Source: Klebsormidium nitens
Lineage: Eukaryota > Streptophyta > Klebsormidiophyceae > Klebsormidiales > Klebsormidiaceae
Length of the DNA stretch: 49,556 nucleotides
Reading direction: 5' to 3'
NCBI GenBank assembly: GCA_000708835.1
Contig: DF237518.1
Span: 1,141 to 50,696, forward strand
Every line of letters starts with the position of its first letter. Position 1 is the first letter of the stretch. A program made the position numbers and the translations under genes. The notes below the pieces were generated by a model. The model had not been told where the DNA came from. It made no database searches and worked only from the letters and a program-made list of their open reading frames with translations. Of this stretch, positions 39,939 through 49,556 are shown in pieces.

Positions 39939-42900
39939 AACGGGTCGGGTCGTTTGGGTGGTAGGGTTTTAGCTGGGATACGTGGAAAACCGGGTGGATG
40001 GTCATGTGGTCGGGTAGGTCTAGTTTGTACGCAGCTTCGGAGATAGCTTGTTGTACAGTGAAGGGACCGGTGTATTTGGGTGCTAGTTTGCGTACTTGGG
40101 AGCGGGTAGGGAGCGACAGGTGGGCGGTGGATAGATAGACTTGGTCGCCGGGTTGGAAGGTAAGTGGGCGGCGACGCAGGTCGGCGTACTGTTTTTGTCG
40201 GTTTTGGGCGAGTACGAGGAGTGTTTTGGCGTTTTGTAGGGAGGTGGCAATGTTGTCGAGGAATTGATCGGCGGCGGGTGTATCGGAGGAGGGTGGTTTG
40301 AGGAGGTTGGAAGGTGTGAGGGGGTGTCTACCGGTGTTGAGGTAGAAGGGGGAGTGACCGGTGGAAAGCTGTACCGAGTTGTTATAGGCGAACTCGATAG
40401 GGGTAAGGTGGAGGTCCCAGTCAGAATGCCGGGCGTTAACGTAGGGTCGGAGGGCTTCCTCGATGACCCGGTTGACGCGTTCGGTTTGACCGTCGGTTTG
40501 GGGGTGGAAGGCGGTGGAGAAGGAGAGTTTGGTACCAAGGAGCCTGAAAAGGGTACGCCAAAAGTTAGAAGTGAACCGGGGGTCCCTGTCAGAGATAATG
40601 ACGCGCGACAAGCCCTTATGACGGAAAACATTATCAAAATATACTCGAGCGATGGCAGGGGCAGTGGTGTCATCAGAGATGGGTGCGATTTTTATTTCTT
40701 TAGATAACCGGTCGACGAAAACAGCAATGCCGGAATTTCCTCGAGTGGTTTTAGGTAAGCCCGCAATTAAGTCCATAGTAATTTGCTCCAACCGCTCCTG
40801 GGGGATAGGAATAGGCTGTAAGAGTCCCCCAGGGCGGCGGTTGCTGGGCTTGTTGCGTTGGCACGCGTCGCATGAGCGTATGTAACGCCGGACATCCGCT
40901 TGGAGGTCCGGCCAGTAGAAGGTGCGGTTGGTGAGTTCCTCAGTCTTGTCCATACCTAGATGGGCAGAGACGTTACAGTCGTGGTTAGTACGTAGTACGC
41001 GTGTGCGGAGTTCAGGTACAGGAGGGATGTACAAGCAGCCGGAGTTATAGAGCAACCCATCGTCAAGCGAGAACGAGGCAAAAGCAATGTCAGCCAGGAT
41101 CATGCGCGAGACAGCCATCTGGGCATAGGGGTCAGCGGTGGTAGCAAGGCGGACATCGGTTAGGAATGCCCGGTCGGGGATCAAGGATGACACTGCTGCA
41201 AGGACGAGTTGGTTAGTGGGAGGCTCCGGCTTGTGGTCCGGGCGCTGGGAGAGGGCGTCCGGTACAATGTTGAGCCGCCCTTCCCTGTACGTGAGGTTGA
41301 GGTTAAATTGTGCGAGTTGCTCCTCCCACCGGTGGTGGCGGGAGCGCATGTACTCGAGTTTGAGTGGAAAAAAGAGTGGTCGGTGGTCGGTACGGACGGT
41401 GACCGGGCGGCCTAGTAGATAATGCCGCCACTTGTGCGTAGCGTGTACCAACGCCAGCTGCTCCCGGTCGCGAGCGGAGTAGTTGCGCTCAGCGCGGTTG
41501 AGGCGCTTCGACTCGAACGCGACCGGTTGCAGGTTGGTACCGTTGGTACCTTGCAAGAGTACACCACCAACAGCAAAGTCAGAGGCGTCGATGTCAAGTG
41601 TACAAGGTAGGTCAGGGTGAAAGGGGCGTAGGATCGGTGCATGGGTTAGCTGAAATTTAAATGAATGGAACGCGTGGTTATGCGTTTCCGTCCACTCGAA
41701 TTTTGCACCCTTCACCAGCAAATCAGTCAGAGGGGTAGCAATGCGAGAAAAATCGCGAACAAATCGGCGGTAAAAGCCCGCTAAGCCAAGAAATGAGCGA
41801 ATATCGCCCGGGTCCTGGGGTTGAGGCCATGCGGTTACCGCCGCAACCTTGCATGCCTCCATTGACACCCCGTCAGCATTTATGACGTGGCCGAGGAAGG
41901 TAACCTCGGTACGCCATAATTCACACTTGGACTCCTTGGCGAAGAGAGTGTGCTTGCGGAGACGTGTGAACACCTCCCAAAGAAGGCGCTCGTGTTCCTC
42001 TGCAGAGTCGGAGTAAATGAGAATGTCGTCAAGAAAATTGACAACGCCCCGGTCAAGCAAATCCCGGAAAACACTCTGCATCAAATCCATGAAAGCGGCA
42101 GGGGCATTAGTCAGACCGAAGGGAAGGACAAGCCATTCAAAATGCCCATATCGAGTCCTAAAAGCAGTCTTCGATACGTCGTCAGAATGGATGGGAATTT
42201 GCCAATAACCGGAGCGCAAGTCGATTTTAGAAAAGAATTTAGCACCGTGGAGTTGGTCGATGAGGTCATCGGCCCGGGGAAGAGGGTACGCATTTTTAAC
42301 GGTTTGTTTATTAAGTCCCCGGTAGTCAATGCAAAAGCGCAAGCCCCCGTCCTTCTTGGGGGCGAAGAGGACGGGGGCCCCCCAGGGAGAGTTGCTCGGG
42401 CGGATGAACCCCTTTGCAAGGAGGTCATCCAGAGTGCGCCGCAACTCCTCCAACTCTGAGGGAGACAACCGGTAGATGGGGCGATTGACCGGGGTAGCGC
42501 CCGGTTGAGTTTCGATGCGGAACGGCATACCCCGGTCAGGAGGTAGATTGCCCGGTAGGTCCTGAGGGAAGAGGTCGGGGAATTCAGTCTTAAGTCGTTC
42601 GCACCGTTCGTACTCAGGTGCATTTGCGGTGGCGGTCTCAGGAGTAACGTTTGGAACGACTTGAAAGACCGGTGATTTTGTTTTTCGGAGTTTGTTAATC
42701 TGGACGGAGTTAAGCAAGCGATCGCCAAATTCCTTTCGCAATGCACGCTTGCCGGGTTTACCGGCTTCCAGCGTTACAACCCGGCTTGCATGCACGAAGG
42801 AAATGGTACGCCGTAACCAATCGACAGACTTGTTACCCGACTCTAGCCACGGAAGACCCAAGATGATGTCATATGTTACATCTGTAACGGTGAAATGTAG

Positions 42901-43260
42901 GTCCTCGGAATACTCAGAACCGACCGAAAATGGCACGGCTTGAGTAGTCCATTTGACCGGTTGCTGTGAACCGTTGGCTAGAGTTACGGGCTCCAAGCTA
43001 TCGTCAGACCGTAAAGCGATGTTCAAACCACGCGCAAACTCAGATGACATCACAAGGTCAGAGCAACCAGAATCAATCAAAACCCTGCATGCACGACCTA
43101 GGACCTGACCACGTAGAAAAATCAAGCGAGAAGATTTGGGTCCGGTAGGACCCGAGGTGGGTGGGTTAGCCTTGCGGTTCCTGGGGAGGGACTTGCGGTC
43201 CCTTGCAGTGTTGCCACCAGTGGACGTCCCGGGACCGTCTACTGGGGCGTGAAGTTTTCC
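39862..43260 (-). CDS. chromovirus Pol: protease, RT, RNase H, integrase
   Basis: One frame of about 1130 codons, entered by a -1 shift from Gag, whose stop (43239) lies inside the overlap; a GGAAAAC run at 43254-43260 is a possible slip site. Order: retropepsin ([13 protein letters not shown]), RT ([25 protein letters not shown], catalytic FLDDILIYS), RNase H ([23 protein letters not shown]), integrase zinc module ([23 protein letters not shown]), core (first Asp in TMDLIAGLP, second in IISDRDPRF, Glu in GQTERVNR) and the GPF fold (KYTGPFTV). All catalytic residues are present. The polyprotein makes and integrates element cDNA. The frame ends 143 bases early, dropping the chromodomain. Many plus-strand frames here are shadows. 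Confidence 0.95.
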   Translation of the reverse strand, partial: GKLHAPVDGPGTSTGGNTARDRKSLPRNRKANPPTSGPTGPKSSRLIFLRGQVLGRACRVLIDSGCSDLVMSSEFARGLNIALRSDDSLEPVTLANGSQQPVKWTTQAVPFSVGSEYSEDLHFTVTDVTYDIILGLPWLESGNKSVDWLRRTISFVHASRVVTLEAGKPGKRALRKEFGDRLLNSVQINKLRKTKSPVFQVVPNVTPETATANAPEYERCERLKTEFPDLFPQDLPGNLPPDRGMPFRIETQPGATPVNRPIYRLSPSELEELRRTLDDLLAKGFIRPSNSPWGAPVLFAPKKDGGLRFCIDYRGLNKQTVKNAYPLPRADDLIDQLHGAKFFSKIDLRSGYWQIPIHSDDVSKTAFRTRYGHFEWLVLPFGLTNAPAAFMDLMQSVFRDLLDRGVVNFLDDILIYSDSAEEHERLLWEVFTRLRKHTLFAKESKCELWRTEVTFLGHVINADGVSMEACKVAAVTAWPQPQDPGDIRSFLGLAGFYRRFVRDFSRIATPLTDLLVKGAKFEWTETHNHAFHSFKFQLTHAPILRPFHPDLPCTLDIDASDFAVGGVLLQGTNGTNLQPVAFESKRLNRAERNYSARDREQLALVHATHKWRHYLLGRPVTVRTDHRPLFFPLKLEYMRSRHHRWEEQLAQFNLNLTYREGRLNIVPDALSQRPDHKPEPPTNQLVLAAVSSLIPDRAFLTDVRLATTADPYAQMAVSRMILADIAFASFSLDDGLLYNSGCLYIPPVPELRTRVLRTNHDCNVSAHLGMDKTEELTNRTFYWPDLQADVRRYIRSCDACQRNKPSNRRPGGLLQPIPIPQERLEQITMDLIAGLPKTTRGNSGIAVFVDRLSKEIKIAPISDDTTAPAIARVYFDNVFRHKGLSRVIISDRDPRFTSNFWRTLFRLLGTKLSFSTAFHPQTDGQTERVNRVIEEALRPYVNARHSDWDLHLTPIEFAYNNSVQLSTGHSPFYLNTGRHPLTPSNLLKPPSSDTPAADQFLDNIATSLQNAKTLLVLAQNRQKQYADLRRRPLTFQPGDQVYLSTAHLSLPTRSQVRKLAPKYTGPFTVQQAISEAAYKLDLPDHMTIHPVFHVSQLKPYHPNDPTRSPTATRHPLLRYSPPTTPNTLSTVL

Positions 43261-44297
43261 GAGCTGCGGGGCTCGGAGTCGAGGTCGATGAGGTCAGGGT
43301 GCTCGGTGGAAGGCACCTGGTGGTCAATGTGGTTGACACCAGGGCGCTGCACGGGGGTCTGGGTGTTAAGGGGACAGTTAGTCTCGATGTGCCCGGTTTG
43401 CCTGCAACGGAAGCAACCACCAATCTTCCGTAACCGATCTCTCTCAGCATCGGTTAGCGGGGGCAGTCTGCGCCTCAGTGCATCAATCTCCATAGGAACA
43501 GGGTCAGCGACAGGGTTAGCAGGGCGGGGGAGAATAGGAATGGGGTTAGTCGAATTGAACCGCCCTTTGGGCTGGCGGTCCAAACCGAACCCGGGGGTGA
43601 AGAGGGAGTCCATGCGGTCAGCTAACTTGACCGCTTCGTCGAAGGTGCTCGGGTCGCGCATGGTTACTTCCATGCGTGTGCGCGGCTTGAGCCCCCGGAC
43701 GAAGCGGTCGAGCAGCTCCTCGTCTTGGACGTTGGGGATCTGCATGGATAGTTCCTGGATTTTGTAAGCGTATGTTCGCACATTGCCATCCTGTCGAAGA
43801 CTCGCCATCTTGTCCCGGGCATGGCGAGTGGCATTGACAGCCCGGAACCGTGCAAGAAGCTCCTCGTGAAAGTATGCCCAGTCAGTCAACAGCTCATGCT
43901 CGGGGGTGCGCTCAAGACGCTGACAAATAAAGCGCCACCAAGTCTTTGCACCCCCTTCAAGCAACCCTGAAGCATATAACACCTGAGCATCTGCCGGAAT
44001 ATGCATGCCACGAAAATACCGCTCACAATCAAACAGAAAGTTCTCCACTGCACCGACAGTGGAGGAACCACTATAAGGTTTAGGTGCAGGAAGTTTGAGC
44101 TTCCCTGTTACCTCCCTGGCCATAACCGGCTCAGGGTTAACCGGGGGTGCTGGGTAGGCCTCGAGAGCTGCTGCCTGTGCTTGCGCCTGAGCCTGTGACA
44201 GGCGCAGCACCTCGCCTTGCAGTCCCGTGACGAGGCCCACCAGCTCCGCCATGGTGGCCTCCATGACAGCGGGGTCAACGACGCGGGGTTCCGTCAT
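43239..44297 (-). CDS. chromovirus Gag
   Basis: 352 residues from ATG 44297 (ACAACCATGACGG, a good start context; the longer open frame above it has no ATG). It builds the virus-like particle and packages RNA. An N-terminal Gln/Ala helix ([11 protein letters not shown]) precedes the capsid-type Retrotrans_gag region ([54 protein letters not shown]). One CCHC knuckle ([14 protein letters not shown]) lies near residue 300. Length and order are normal for chromoviruses. It ends at TAG and overlaps pol by about 20 bases in the -1 frame. Confidence 0.93.
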   Translation of the reverse strand: MTEPRVVDPAVMEATMAELVGLVTGLQGEVLRLSQAQAQAQAAALEAYPAPPVNPEPVMAREVTGKLKLPAPKPYSGSSTVGAVENFLFDCERYFRGMHIPADAQVLYASGLLEGGAKTWWRFICQRLERTPEHELLTDWAYFHEELLARFRAVNATRHARDKMASLRQDGNVRTYAYKIQELSMQIPNVQDEELLDRFVRGLKPRTRMEVTMRDPSTFDEAVKLADRMDSLFTPGFGLDRQPKGRFNSTNPIPILPRPANPVADPVPMEIDALRRRLPPLTDAERDRLRKIGGCFRCRQTGHIETNCPLNTQTPVQRPGVNHIDHQVPSTEHPDLIDLDSEPRSSENFTPQ

Positions 44298-44402
44298 GGT
44301 TGTGCGGACCCCCCCCACCTTGTCGCTTGAAGGGCTTAGAAGAGAGACAAGCAAGGGTGCTTGGTAGGAGGGTCAAGAGGGAGGAGGGAGAAGGATCGCT
44401 TC

Positions 44403-44414
44403 CTCGCAATACCA
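44403..44414 (-). promoter_or_regulatory. primer binding site of chromovirus
   Basis: One base after the 5' LTR, the minus strand reads TGGTATTGCGAGG. The first six bases equal the start of the initiator-tRNA-Met PBS used by many plant elements (TGGTATCAGAGC); the rest differs, so either another tRNA is used or only a short match is needed. Confidence 0.6.
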
Positions 44415-44415
44415 A

Positions 44416-44839
44416 TGTATTCGGGAGCTCCCTTAAGCAATATAAGGGATCCTGATTTCTACAGTGGAAGCGCTAGGTAGCTAAGAGTTGAGAAAAGTCT
44501 TGACAATAAAATTGTCCCCAATCCGGGGTCGGGGGAATGAGGTCCACAAGTGGAGAAATCCACTTTCATAGCTTGACCCAAGCTGCTCATGTGCATACAT
44601 GAGCTCAGTCTGTGCGTACAGTCTATATAATAGTAATAGTATGACTTGCTGCAGCTCAGCAGTCTTGGATGAGCTTTAGCTAAGCTAAGCTCATCTTGTA
44701 TAGCCAATAGGAATCGAGTATTCTTTTATAAGATCATCTTACCGTTATGGGGGTTATCCTGTAAGTCATCGGGATAATCTAATTAAGTCTATCCTGATAT
44801 CTACGGCTATAAATGCCTAGAAGTGATCCACGTGTTACA
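44416..44839 (-). repeat. 5' LTR of chromovirus
   Basis: 424 bp; drives element transcription. A TATA-like TTATATAGAC lies about 210 bases from its start. Confidence 0.95.
44622..44632 (-). promoter_or_regulatory. candidate TATA box in 5' LTR
   Basis: ATTATATAGAC on the minus strand, in the first half of the LTR, followed by ~200 bases before the PBS. Position fits a U3 promoter; no experimental evidence. Confidence 0.35.
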
Positions 44840-44844
44840 GCTGG
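44840..44844. repeat. target site duplication GCTGG, right copy
   Basis: Matches 39278-39282. Confidence 0.95.
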
Positions 44845-45430
44845 GATCATCAGATCGTAGGTACCGTATACGGCCTGTACGTGCCACTGCCAACTTTTAG
44901 CGCACTAGCTGAGCCTCCAACTTGGGAATTTCCCGGGCTGACTTTCAAAGTATGCATGCCCGGTATGCTATACACTGGGTTGCCTACACCGTACCTGCGA
45001 CTCAGGCAAATTCCATAGGAAGGTGTTCGCTCGCAAGGTCGCAGCCCGGTAAGAACTGGGGCAGCCTCAGAGTCACGGGCTCCCAGTGCTGGTACCGGTA
45101 CACGGGTGGTACCTGTTCCCAGCCAGGGTAGATACCTGGCAGTACCGTATCAGCGTACCGCCGCCAAAGCCTGATCTGATGCACCGTGCAACCCGCCGGG
45201 CGATCGGGCAGTCTTGCTGTGCTACTATGCGAGTCTCGAGTGAGCGCCCGGAGACAACCAGCGTCCCGGTAGATTTTGCACGGCGTGCGCGCGCATCATC
45301 GTATACGTATGCGATTGCGATGAGGAACGTGCTTGCAATTTGAGAATTCGCGGCAATGGTTGTGGAAGCGGAAACGGTCACAGCATTTCAGGGCAAACAT
45401 AAGGCGATGCCCGCGGCTAGGCGCCGCTTT
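44845..45430. other. GGTACC-rich intergenic sequence
   Basis: Continuation of the tract at 38830-39282, interrupted by the chromovirus. It contains GGTACCGTATAC and TGGTACCGGTACACGGGTGG. No gene seen. Confidence 0.5.
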
Positions 45431-46843
45431 AGATTTCCAAACTACAGGTAGTTTAACCAGTCTGTTAATAGGGTCTAGAGGCTACGGAAGTTCCTAGAAC
45501 ATCAGAAGATCTCTAGCTGTAGGCAGCACATTCGACGTATTAGTCCCCTTTTAGTGTGAACACTGATCAACTGATGATGCACAAAGTCACTCACCTTGAC
45601 GTGAGAACTGACATTGCACCCGGGCCCGAGCCCGCCTGGCAGCTTGTCTTTGGCATAACAACGGGATAGAGTAAAAGCCTAACATGCTCAGTAGTATCCC
45701 AATAGTCACCACAAACGCTGTGATTGTAAGGCTGGCCAAGCCTCCTTCAGGCCCCAGTCTAGCATGTCTTGCGCCTCGTTTGCGCGGGGTTCGAATGCGT
45801 GGCCAACGGGCCCATGGCGTTTATTTTTTTCAATCACTTTTTAGTAGTTATCATGCGGCTAGGCGGTCTGGTTGCCTCAACCTTCAATCATTCAATGGCT
45901 GGCCCACTGCTGGTCTCAATGCTGTCAATGGCCCCAACCTGGCAACTCGTCACGACGTAACTCAAATTCTGATGTGATGGCATTGAATGTTGTGCACAAT
46001 GTTTGAATGTTGGTAGGTTGCCTTCCAGACTTCAACACGGCGGCTTGCGAGGCTCGCCGGTCCCCTCACGCTCCACTAAGATTTCAATGAATAGGCCTAT
46101 CATGGACCCGGAGTTCGCAGAGTCGCGGTTAAAGTCGCGGACGAAAGTCGCGGAGGGTCGCGGAAAGTCGCGGAACATCGCGGAGCATTGCAAGCATCTA
46201 AACATGAAACTTGCTTCAAAACATGTTTTCCAAGAGTTTATAAGGTTGCGGTGAAGGTCGCATAGTTCGCGGAACAAAGTCGCGGAACAGTAGCGGAACA
46301 GTCGCGCAGAATCGCGGAAAGTCGCGCAACGTCGCGGGCAACTCTGGCAACCTCCGGGCCCAGGATAGGCCTATGAATCATTTCAAATGTTGCGGGCCTG
46401 TTGCCACAGCGGCCGGGGTTCAGGAGAACGGTTCCCTTTAGGCAGCGGGGACTTATCTGGCAGGGACTGTGACTCATGATTGATCCCTGCCCCGTCCCTG
46501 CCATGCAAGCTAGGCTGATCGGTGATCGATCGACACGGTACCTACTGCGGGGACTGACCGGTCCATGTTGACCGTAAAGTGGTACCTACCTCCCACAGAT
46601 TGATACCTTGGTAGATACCTAGTACCTACTGTAAGGCACAGCCGGGCGCGACCTACGGTACAGTACCGGAATTACCTACCCGCGCGGTACACCGGGTACC
46701 ATCTTCCAGGCCGGTAGATAGATTATAGGTACCATGAGGTTCAAACCGTCGATGACAGGGTCGGCGGTCGCACGTCCAACTCTGGCAGTGCCAGTGGACG
46801 TGACGCCGTGACGGTCACTGCGCGACGGTCCTACAAGGACTCG

Positions 46844-46874
<31 letters not shown>

Positions 46875-46881
46875 CTCGGGA
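45431..46881. repeat. 1.45 kb duplicated segment, copy 2
   Basis: Direct repeat of 37750-39202. It differs by scattered substitutions, an added GTCGCGGAGG unit, one more GAGTCAG unit and a ~20 bp deletion near 46715. It ends at ACTCGGGA like copy 1 and then diverges at once. Confidence 0.8.
45595..45770 (-). pseudogene. orphan copy of the membrane exon
   Basis: The same exon as ~38090-37917, including the GTGAGT donor, carried by the duplication. The reading frame is kept and the helix is conserved with a few replacements (SMLGFYSIPLLCQR against SLFGFYSIQLLCRR). The downstream coiled-coil exons were not copied, so it is either a gene fragment or the first part of a different, rearranged gene. 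Preserved frame and donor hint at recent duplication rather than at function. Confidence 0.55.
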
Positions 46882-47043
46882 TGCAACACGTGGCAGCTTA
46901 CTATCCTTTTTTGATGATTATAAGCCGTCGGTTGTAATCAGGTCATATCTTGCACGTTCATTACTTAAGCCATAACGGCTAGTTATCCATAGGCACGTTG
47001 GGATGCTTGCTGCAGGTCTCTTACCTATGTTAGTCAGTCTGGG
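46882..47043. other. short spacer, no gene
   Basis: AT-richer sequence after the duplication. Nothing recognised. Confidence 0.4.
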
Positions 47044-47171
47044 CCGAAAAAAATTCGGTGTGTTGGGGGGGTTTTCAGCCCCGAAGGGGCTGAGTTGGGG
47101 GCTTGCCCCCCAACTCGCCGCCGCTTGCGGCGGCGTACAGAGCCAACGTTTTAACGGGGCCGAAGGCCCCG
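47044..47171. repeat. cluster of five GC-rich hairpins
   Basis: Consecutive inverted repeats with tiny loops: CCGAA/TTCGG (47044-47058), CAGCCCC-GAA-GGGGCTG (47076-47092), GAGTTGGGGGC/GCCCCCCAACTC (47092-47116), CGCCGCCGC-TT-GCGGCGGCG (47116-47135) and CGGGGCC-GAA-GGCCCCG (47155-47171). Such close-packed palindromes with GAA or CTT loops resemble the palindromic repeats that fill plastid and mitochondrial spacers of some green algae. A nuclear insertion of organelle DNA is therefore possible. Confidence 0.7.
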
Positions 47172-47651
47172 ACCACGCTAACGGCGGTACAGGTCCCCCA
47201 ACTGCCGGCACTAATGGTACCGGTAGAACAGGTGGTACAACCGGTACCCAAGGCTAGCTGGTCCCCGAGCACTGTCACTCATACCTTGGTAAATTCAATT
47301 CTTCCGTAGAGCATTCCGCTCCACATAGGCTATGGGATTCCACATGCCTCTTTATCACTCGAACAATCTGTACCCGTCGATAAAATTTCGATATCGACAT
47401 CGGACGGCTCAAATTGGTCCATCACTTCAACAGCAGTTAGAGGCTGTATTCTGCAGTACGGCCTACCGATTTGCACACATGCGCTAGCTGAGGCACGAAA
47501 GCAGATCGAAGCCAATGAACAAGTACTACCGTATACTCCAGTATCAATGATGTTTCAACGGTTTGTAGGTTCTGACAGAGCAAGAAACAGATTTGGCAAA
47601 ATTTATTCAGCTCAGATTACAAAACTTGCACGAATATTGGCCCATGCGACT
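47172..47651. other. intergenic, no gene supported
   Basis: Begins with Gly/Thr-codon-like GGTAC repeats (47200-47255) and continues without a domain-bearing frame. Confidence 0.35.
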
Positions 47652-47870
47652 TCAATACGAGGCGCACAACATATTCAAAGTGCAAACCTGATTTGACTCT
47701 GAAGCTCGCATTACTATCATAGTATGAGCGCCACAACCCGCCATCCATACCGCTGTGTCCGTGGTACTATGCAAAATACAAAAATAAACAGCGCGAGCGC
47801 TTGACGTGGCGCCAATGAGCAATATGAGAAGTAGTATTTGCAGAACTTTAACCAAGAAAGCGCATGCCAT
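47652..47870 (-). CDS. possible small secreted protein
   Basis: 73 codons from ATG 47870. The first 27 residues look like a cleavable signal peptide: a short basic-containing start, a hydrophobic LQILLLILLIGA core and an SSARA cleavage-like end. The mature part has five Cys (CILH, MAGCGAH, QVCTLNMLC). Could equally be a chance frame; no neighbours or splice sites support it. Confidence 0.22.
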   Translation of the reverse strand: MACAFLVKVLQILLLILLIGATSSARAVYFCILHSTTDTAVWMAGCGAHTMIVMRASESNQVCTLNMLCASY

Positions 47871-48030
47871 TATCAAATAATGTCATGTACTGTGCAAATG
47901 GGAAGCTAAGTTTGAGACGCTCAAAGCAATTTTGTCACTCAAGTTTTGTCTTTAAGAGGACACTTATGGCCGGTCATGAAAACGTCTCGGCCTTCTGCGT
48001 TTGTACACTTCCTACATCTTTTTGCGGTTC

Positions 48031-48693
48031 CTAAAGGCCCAACTCTGCAGATCGTTTGGACCCAATAGGAGGACCGACTTGACCCGCCAGATAAGTTACC
48101 CCCGCTGTCGATGGCATGCCAAAGTGACCGGCTGGATAGCATAAACCGTCACCTCCAACTACATGCTGAAACGGATTAGCAACGCCGAACTGATTAGAGA
48201 AGGCATGGCTGCCTTCGGAATCTGAAATGCCGGTTAGGGATGGAAAGGTTGTCAGATGCGGTGACGACTGAGTGACACCTGGCTGCTTCGAAAGCTGCGC
48301 AATGCCAGACAACTCGGAGTTCTGCCCATTGAGCACTTGATATGCCTCTTTTTCGAAAGCAGCTAGCTGGCCCATCTGTTTTGGATGCACGTTGGCTACA
48401 AGGTGTGCTGTTAATGGATTGAGGCGAAGCTGAAGAAGCCTGCAGTTCCAGTCCTTAAGCATGGCTGCCCAGTTTGTGGAGGCCCCCCGCCTGTGCTTCT
48501 CTTGCAACTCAACGAACCACTCAATTTCCCTATCGGTAAAAATTGGAGTCGCCAGATCAGCCAACTTCTTTGTGCGCAAGCCTTTGGGCCTTCGTTTCTC
48601 ACCTTCTCGAAGTAGCTGGCGTGTCTCAAACGCAGAGATTCCAGACCGGGTCATATTCTCTGCAAAAGAACGGCCTCGCTTAGTCCATCTCAA
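48031..48693 (-). CDS. hypothetical protein with possible Myb/SANT-like domain, probably an exon
   Basis: A 220-codon frame ending at TGA-proximal 48031 with no in-frame ATG at its start; the first internal Met is at about 48655, so either that is the start or the frame is an internal exon. The N-terminal half is basic (REGEKRRPKGLRTKK) followed by a segment that resembles a Myb/SANT-like helix bundle (FTDREIEWFVELQEKH, then NWAAMLKDWN). Such domains occur in transcription factors and transposon-derived proteins. The C-terminal half is Gly/Ser/Pro-rich and looks disordered. Assignment is by pattern only and weak. Confidence 0.4.
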   Translation of the reverse strand: MRWTKRGRSFAENMTRSGISAFETRQLLREGEKRRPKGLRTKKLADLATPIFTDREIEWFVELQEKHRRGASTNWAAMLKDWNCRLLQLRLNPLTAHLVANVHPKQMGQLAAFEKEAYQVLNGQNSELSGIAQLSKQPGVTQSSPHLTTFPSLTGISDSEGSHAFSNQFGVANPFQHVVGGDGLCYPAGHFGMPSTAGVTYLAGQVGPPIGSKRSAELGL

Positions 48694-48699
48694 TCAACA

Positions 48700-49556
48700 A
48701 GATTGCATTCATTTAGCAACGTGCTAACCCTGCAGAAGACTGTACATCTTGAATTGTAGACTGATCAGCTTTGCCGCCCCAGGACAGACCGTCCGCGTTA
48801 ACTTAGAGAGGCCCTTTGCTCGTATTGTTGGACGCAAAGACTGACGACATGAGACAGTGAAGAGCCACTTCTAAAATCCAGAGCCAATCGACTTCCTGAG
48901 TAGTCTTACCTGCGGACACGCCAGACCGTTCCACCCTCCCGCCCCCCAGCCTGTGTGACCCGTTCAAGGAGTTATGTGCACCAGGTCCTGGGGGAAAAGC
49001 CCAAGTGTGAAAAATGTCAGTCGCGTTGATTCTCGAGAAGGAGACTATAGAAACTAAGCTAAGATGAAACCGAAGTTTCGAAGCACAGTCTTTTAGGCAT
49101 TTGGCAAGACCAGATCTAGAGCTTTTTCAGGCACGAAGTTGGGATTGTTTGCAAGTACCGTACCTTGGGGCACACTTGGAGAGGGGCAGTGCTGTGCTCG
49201 AACAACACGATGATGGGCCAATCCAGCGTCTCCCCATGTAGCGTGGTGCCCACTAGGACCTTCAAGACCGTGCGCCCATTGAGCAGCGCGGGGAGGGACC
49301 AGACGAACCCCTGCGAGCGCGACGGGATGCGCGCTCGGGACAGCGCATGACTGCGCTCTCACAGCTGCGGCATGGCGGGGGGCAAAACCAGCCCCCCCAA
49401 ACACAGCGGGGCGCGCGCTCGGGTTGGCGCGGGCCGTCGCAGCAGCGGCCGGGGGGGAGCAGACCAGCGGTCCCCACCACAGCGGGGCGCGCGCGTCGAC
49501 GGGCGGCGAGGGGCGTCGCGTAGCGAGGCCGGGCCGGGGGGACACGGCCAGCCGCC
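48700..49556. other. no gene supported; GC-rich right edge
   Basis: From about 49260 the sequence is strongly GC-rich with many CGCGCGC runs. Both strands are open for 70-150 codons with Ala/Pro/Arg composition, as expected from base composition alone. The window ends inside this tract, so a gene continuing beyond it cannot be excluded. Confidence 0.35.

Larger units (their letters stand above)
39283..44839 (-). mobile_element. Ty3/gypsy chromovirus, nearly intact (element III)
   Basis: 5557 bp between GCTGG duplications, with 424 bp LTRs starting TGTAAC and ending CA on the minus strand. The two LTRs differ at 7 of 424 positions. PBS, Gag, PR-RT-RH-IN, chromodomain and PPT are all present. 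The only visible lesion is a frameshift before the chromodomain. It inserted about 75 bp beyond duplication copy 1. Confidence 0.95.

Noticed and set aside
37750-46881. Reading the 1.45 kb repeats as LTRs of a further element around the chromovirus
   Set aside because: No TG...CA ends, no flanking duplication, no PBS or PPT, and they include a host exon with splice donor.
49093-49545. 150-codon minus-strand Ala/Pro-rich frame
   Set aside because: Both strands are open in this GC-rich tract, which base composition alone explains.

Overview
This is nuclear DNA of a eukaryote, most likely a green-lineage alga (chlorophyte or streptophyte). That reading rests on GT-AG introns, a Golgi-type sulfotransferase gene in three exons, LTR and LINE retroelements, and chromatin-reader domains on integrases. 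I cannot name the species. Most of the window is retrotransposon sequence of different ages.

Layout. 1-330 is a ~59 bp minisatellite. 700-9855 (+) is a decayed Ty3/gypsy-type element. Its RT-RNase H-integrase is followed, not preceded, by ~4.6 kb of degenerate structural-type coding sequence that starts at a good ATG, carries an arginine/serine-rich stretch and ends in a basic tail. 9964-27104 (-) is a single 17.1 kb LTR element. It has TGTCATGC/GCATGACA termini and a TAGA target duplication. In coding order it holds unknown ORFs, Gag with a CCHC knuckle, coiled-coil and acidic ORFs, a retropepsin, a complete set of C5-cytosine DNA methyltransferase motifs, RT, RNase H, integrase, a PHD finger fused to the integrase tail, and one more ORF before the polypurine tract. 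This methyltransferase plus PHD retroelement is the most striking content. Related DNA-methyltransferase retrotransposons have been described, as I recall, from Symbiodinium dinoflagellates and the charophyte Klebsormidium. This copy is broken by frameshifts and stops, many of them TAG.

27109-30314 has no gene I can support. 30315-31715 (+) is a 5'-truncated LINE. 32630-34995 (-) is a complete three-exon type II membrane sulfotransferase. 36679-38090 (-) is the 3' part of a host gene for a membrane-anchored coiled-coil protein. Its membrane exon lies in a 1.45 kb segment (37750-39202) that is duplicated at 45431-46881. Between the two copies sits a nearly intact chromovirus (39283-44839, -) with 424 bp LTRs, GCTGG target duplication, PBS, PPT, Gag, PR-RT-RH-IN and a frameshifted chromodomain.

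47044-47171 is a run of five GC-rich hairpins that look like organelle palindromic repeats. A possible Myb/SANT-like protein lies at 48031-48693 (-). The rest is non-coding as far as I can see.

How the parts relate: the two LTR elements carry different chromatin devices on their integrase tails (PHD, chromodomain), and one adds a DNA-modifying enzyme. By LTR divergence the chromovirus (7 differences in 424) is younger than the 17 kb element (about 29 substitutions in 987). The element at 1-9.9 kb looks older still.
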